Below the pieces are notes generated by a model. The model was not told the DNA's origin and did no database searches. It worked only from the letters and a program-made list of their open reading frames with translations. This document shows positions 60,421 to 64,000 of a stretch of 64,000 nt of DNA, piece by piece; the first letter of the stretch is position 1; each line of letters begins with the position of its first letter. A program made the position numbers and the translations under genes. Origin of the DNA: Crocodylus rhombifer (taxonomy: Eukaryota > Chordata > Crocodylia > Crocodylidae); NCBI GenBank assembly GCA_038503035.1, contig JAVSML010024594.1, positions 212,367 to 276,366 on the forward strand, read 5' to 3'.

Positions 60421-61654
60421 ATAATCCTGACAGATCTCCAGTTATTCATAAAGCCTTCGAGGAAAGAAGTGATAAGTCCTGCCTGAATTTCTAAACTGAG
60501 AGAAACAGAAATATGTTTTCTAAAATAAGATTTTCCAGCCTCTTTCTGGTAGAAAAGGGCACCCAGCCAATTTCTCTCTCTTCACATTTCACTGCTACAA
60601 GAATGCACAGACACCACAGTATTTACAGGTCCATAAACTACAAATCAGTGCAGATTTTTTCGACACTGAAAGGGCCTCTTTTGGCTACAGTTGCACCCAG
60701 TCCTCCAGCAGTTCTGTGGCACGGAGGAGATGCAAGTGCAACTGGCCCCTCCGAGCTGCGGCACCCGCAGAGGACCTCCCTAGGTGAGGAGGGATGACTC
60801 CATGCCTCCTGCCTCCATGAAATGCAAGCCCACAGATCTGCCTCTCAGATGGAGCGCGTAGGCTTAATTGGACTCTAATGAGCTGATGTCTTTGGCTTCA
60901 CTTTTAAAACAATCTCAGTTCCTCATGAAGCAAGATGCACTTCAGCAACTGAATCCTCCATCCACCAACAGTGGTGCAAGATCTGCATTTTTATCTCCAT
61001 CCACACAATGTTTTCACTCAGGGACTGACCTCCTGTCTCAACTGCTGCAACCCAGGAGCTGCTCCCTGCCCTGTCACAATGACTTCGCCATGCCTGGAGC
61101 CAGGCAGGAAGCCCACCCCCACAAAGCAGCTCTTCGCTGGAGGACACGTCGGTACTCCAGAACTGAAACCGTTTGGGGAATATTATCAATTTCAGCAAAA
61201 CTTCCACCAGGGAAGCACAGGCGGATTTTGTATCGGAGCACAGGTGAACAGGCCAATGTTTACCTGCCTCTCTCATTTCCTAGGTGACTGTCTTAATGAC
61301 CCGGCTTCTGGGGTGTTCATTTATTTTTCCGTGAGATATTTTGCCATGTCTTGGCTCTGTTCCAAACAGGGAATGAAAATGAATTTTGAAACCTCTCTTT
61401 TTTCTGCCCCCGTGAAACAGAATCCTGTTTTCTGGGCAGCCTAACCACCCCCTCTGGGAATCCTCCTTCAATTCCCTCCTCTGCCCATTCCCAATTTGTC
61501 TGCTCAGTTCTTCCTGAGCGCTTCCTCCTTCCTCTGCGCTATGAACTATGCCAGCCTTGGCTGCTGCTTGCCAAAATCTGGCATAAACATCTCCATGTTT
61601 TCCCATCCAGCCCCCTAAGGAACATTTTTCCTGAACAGATTCCTCCTGAAGTCA

Positions 61655-61770
61655 CAATATTTGTAGGAAATCAGTCAGCGATTGCATGGGGCCACAGGAG
61701 GCTACCTGGCCCTAATCACATAGATTGATATTTATCTGATAAAATGTAAATGGTCCATCCATTACAGTTG
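61655..61770. promoter_or_regulatory. Candidate conserved noncoding element
   Basis: Unique AT-rich sequence with CCCTAATCACATAGATTG, GATATTTATCTGATAAAATG (paired GATA-like sites in inverted orientation) and AAATGGTCCATCCATTAC. It lies about 400 bp on the 3' side of the 232-nt exon. Inference only. Confidence 0.3.
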
Positions 61771-61825
61771 CTTGAATTTGATTACGTCTTAGCCTCCCCT
61801 TCATCTCCAGCAGTCTTAGTCACCA

Positions 61826-62030
61826 GTCTGCAGACGCTCACGTATGCGGGTAACTTTACACGCGTAATGACTCCCATTGAAACTGATGGGGCTACTCTCA
61901 TGCTTACAACCCCCTAAATTCAGGGCCTTCGACTGGGAGCTCCTTGAGGCAGATATTATCTTCTCGGATGTGCGTGCACAGCGCCTTGCACTAAGGACCC
62001 CTGCTCCGTACTACTATAAATGTTAAAACA
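61826..62030 (+). repeat. Ancient amniote repeat (MIR/L2-like tail)
   Basis: AACTTTACACGCGTAATGAC, CCCATTGAAACTGATGGGGC, then GACTGGGAGCTCCTTGAGGC, GCACAGCGCCTTGCAC and ACTATAAATGTTAAAAC follow the order of a familiar amniote repeat (CCCATTGAAGTCAATGGG ... GGGAGCTCCTTGAGGCAG ... CAGCGCCTAGCAC). The tail is the same type as the antisense copy at 24655. Exact family unassigned. Confidence 0.55.
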
Positions 62031-62173
62031 TCACTGCTCTAGGGGAAAGGAGACCACGACAAGAAAAGTCCGGAGCTCGTCATGAAGCTTTGTGTACAAG
62101 TCAAATATCAAGGGTCATATAATGGTCAACTGCAACAGCCAACTTCTTTTCACATTGGAAAAGCACTACTCAC

Positions 62174-62405
62174 CAGCATCAGCTGTTGGACACTTCCGAA
62201 TGGTGAAGATCTGCCCCAAGTCTTCCTCTTCCTCAGGGAGGCCCTTCTGGAGACGCTGCAGTTTGCGCAGACTCTCACTCCGCTGATGTTTCATGGAGCG
62301 CACGTGCTGGATGAGGTTCAGTTTGGCCTTGGTGGAGTAGTTGCAGAGGACACAGTGATAATAGCAGCTTTCACCCTCGACCCCACTCTCATGATGCTGA
62401 AGGTG
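62174..62405 (-). CDS. ZFHX3: ZFHX3 232-nt coding exon with a C2H2 zinc finger
   Basis: The exon encodes [18 protein letters not shown], then [37 protein letters not shown] and [19 protein letters not shown], ending ADA plus one base of a split codon (77 codons + 1). I recognise it because human ZFHX3 has the near-identical [20 protein letters not shown] segment and the [19 protein letters not shown] segment. CVLC with later His residues at HVRSMKH forms a C-x2-C-x12-H-x5-H finger. The acceptor is TTTGTTCTTCACAG (AG at 62407-62406) and the donor is a consensus GTGAGT (62173-62168). The exon starts in phase 0 and ends in phase 1. The following exon must start by completing a GNN codon (human has Glu here); the next exon visible in the window does not. 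Confidence 0.93.
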
Positions 62406-64000
62406 CTGTGAAGAACAAAGCAGAGACGTACAGGATAAAGTTGAAGTTGTCTATACCCCTTCCCCAGCCTCTACGGTTACAGCACAGCAAGCTGCTGATA
62501 GGTAACTTGGAACTCAACGCCAGGGAAAACACTGAACAAAATCCAAGAGCCAGACCCTCGGGTGGTTACTATGAAGGTACCACGAGTAGGAATTTACCTG
62601 GCACCACTGTACTGACCGACAGCAACTTACAGAGAGATTGGGCTGCATGCAGAAAGAGGAACGATCAACATGGGCAAGGAATTGTTGCCGTGTCTTCTGA
62701 AAGGGCTGACCGTGCTCAACAGCGTACGAGAGACAACCCAGGCCCCAAACGCAGGAGTCTGTAACTGAAGAGCGTGGACAAAACCCTCCAGTTCCACACG
62801 GGCCCGGAGACCCGAGAGGAGCAAACATCCCAGAGTTTCTTTTTCGAGTGGACGGGTCTATAGAAGGACTTGAAGGAGGTGGGTTATCAGTCTGCAGGTC
62901 TGGTGGGAAAAAGGCATGTCATGGGGTGGGTGTGAAGCAAAGGAAAGTCTGTCTTTTGCTGCAGAGCGAGGACTCTGGGGAATAAAGACAGCAGAGGACA
63001 AGTTCTCAGCCCCCCGGGTCCTGAATCCCCCTTACAGACACAGACCACCTTGACAGCCCTCAAAAAGACCCTTTCTGAAGTTGACCTCCGCCTCTCACGA
63101 AAAGGTGCTGCTCAAGCCTTCAGTAACTCGCTGCCTGTCAGAGTCCATCACTGCCGGCAGAAATATGAAATCGGGGAACTGAGCTCCTCAGAAACGTGCA
63201 GCTGAAACGAGAAGCCTAATATCACACCCTACCCTGCGGGGCATCGAGCGCCTCCATGCTGTGTCCCCCTCCCTGAGCCCTCGCCACGCCGTCGAGCCTG
63301 GAAGGGTTGAAGGCTGTGCGTGAAGGTGGTTTGACGGCCAGGAATACCATGTGTCAAGCAGAGGACAGGAGCAATGGGGTGTATAAACGCACAGGACCTC
63401 GCGGGCAAAGGGGAGCACTGTGCCTCACTGCTCCTCTCCCACAGCTGACACCTTGCAGGAGGCCACGTGCGTTTTGCCTGTCGTATGAGAGGAAGAGAAA
63501 GAAGAAGGGGGAAAAGTGAGAAATACGGAACGGCTGAAACCAATGGGTCTCCTCATCCTGCTGAAACACAGCGTCCAACTCTTTTGCCCTGCGCGAAGGA
63601 GCTGGGGAAGGCAGCACATGCTGCTCCTGTGCTGGCTCCAGCAGCCAAGCCAGAAAGACGGAGCTCCTTTTTTACTGGAAGACTCCACTGTTAAACCCCG
63701 CCTGCACCCTACGAACGGCAAGACTCAGGCTCTGCAGAGCTGCCACCAACGCTGCACAGAACAAATTACACGGGAGAAACACGCAACTAAAACCAAGGAT
63801 AAAACAGGAGCGATCTCTTGGTCGTCTGAGGACACCTGTCGACTCTCTGGCACAGAGCCCCACCGGATCACGCTGGCACAAGGCGCCAACTGTTATTTGC
63901 CAGGTCTCTGGGATTCCCGCTGGCTGGAGTGAAACACGAGTGGAAAGACAGGCGTGAATTCACTCTCCCAGCTGCGTAGAGCATGCGGCGAGCCCTGCTT
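62406..64000 (-). other. ZFHX3: ZFHX3 upstream intron (partial)
   Basis: Sequence 5' of the 232-nt exon on the transcribed strand, with no further exon before the window ends. It holds short chance open frames and no repeat that I could name. The rest of the gene, including the start codon and the N-terminal zinc fingers, lies beyond 64000. Confidence 0.85.

Larger units (their letters stand above)
21417..62173 (-). other. ZFHX3: Large ZFHX3 intronic region (about 40.7 kb) with an assembly gap
   Basis: This lies between the 232-nt exon (donor GTGAGT at 62173-62168) and the 103-nt exon. It should contain one more coding exon that is not visible, so strictly it is two introns. It holds CR1 fragments, hAT-type MITEs, a MIR-like SINE, other ancient amniote repeats, a CpG-rich block with an RFX motif, and several AT-rich blocks that look regulatory. 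These are listed separately. Between them I see only chance open frames on both strands and no nested gene. Confidence 0.8.

Noticed and set aside
1..64000. CRISPR arrays, bacterial operons, prophage or plasmid features
   Set aside because: The sequence is clearly vertebrate nuclear DNA. No regularly spaced repeats with unique spacers and no prokaryotic gene organisation were seen.

Overview
This window is vertebrate genomic DNA, most likely from a sauropsid and probably a crocodilian. It has long introns, GT-AG splice junctions, CR1 LINE fragments whose 3' ends look crocodilian or turtle-like, old hAT-type nonautonomous elements and ancient MIR/L2-like relics. The species is inferred from repeats and was not tested by any search.

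The window is dominated by one gene on the minus strand, the 3' part of ZFHX3 (ATBF1), a giant transcription factor with four homeodomains and many C2H2 zinc fingers. In transcription order, from high to low coordinates: 5' intron sequence (62406-64000); a 232-nt zinc-finger exon (62174-62405); an intron of about 40.7 kb containing a 10-N assembly gap (28592-28601); a 103-nt exon (21314-21416); a 2.2-kb intron; the giant 5,478-nt exon (13655-19132) with all four homeodomains and ten zinc fingers; a 5.1-kb intron; the last coding exon (6959-8532); and an AT-rich 3' UTR that probably ends near 2360. Positions 1-2359 are downstream flank. The 5' half of the protein lies beyond 64000.

The frames of the 103-nt, 5,478-nt and last exons join perfectly across their junctions. 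The 232-nt exon ends one base into a codon, while the 103-nt exon starts on a codon boundary. The exon that belongs between them in ZFHX3 orthologues (two zinc fingers, roughly 420 nt) was not found. The most economical explanation is that it lies in the assembly gap, so a gene model built from this window alone would be broken there.

The introns hold transposon relics: three copies of one hAT-type MITE, two of them with near-perfect 8-bp target duplications; a second hAT-like element with an internal hairpin; CR1 fragments; a MIR-like SINE; and a long palindrome. They also hold AT-rich, TAAT-containing blocks that look like conserved regulatory DNA, and a CpG-rich block (about 26760-27480) with a near-perfect RFX X-box. 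No second protein-coding gene, tRNA, rRNA or CRISPR array could be supported. I did not find a new biological system. The most useful observations are the missing exon, the absence of the poly-glycine tract that is expandable in human ZFHX3 (SCA4), and the MITE and palindrome structures.
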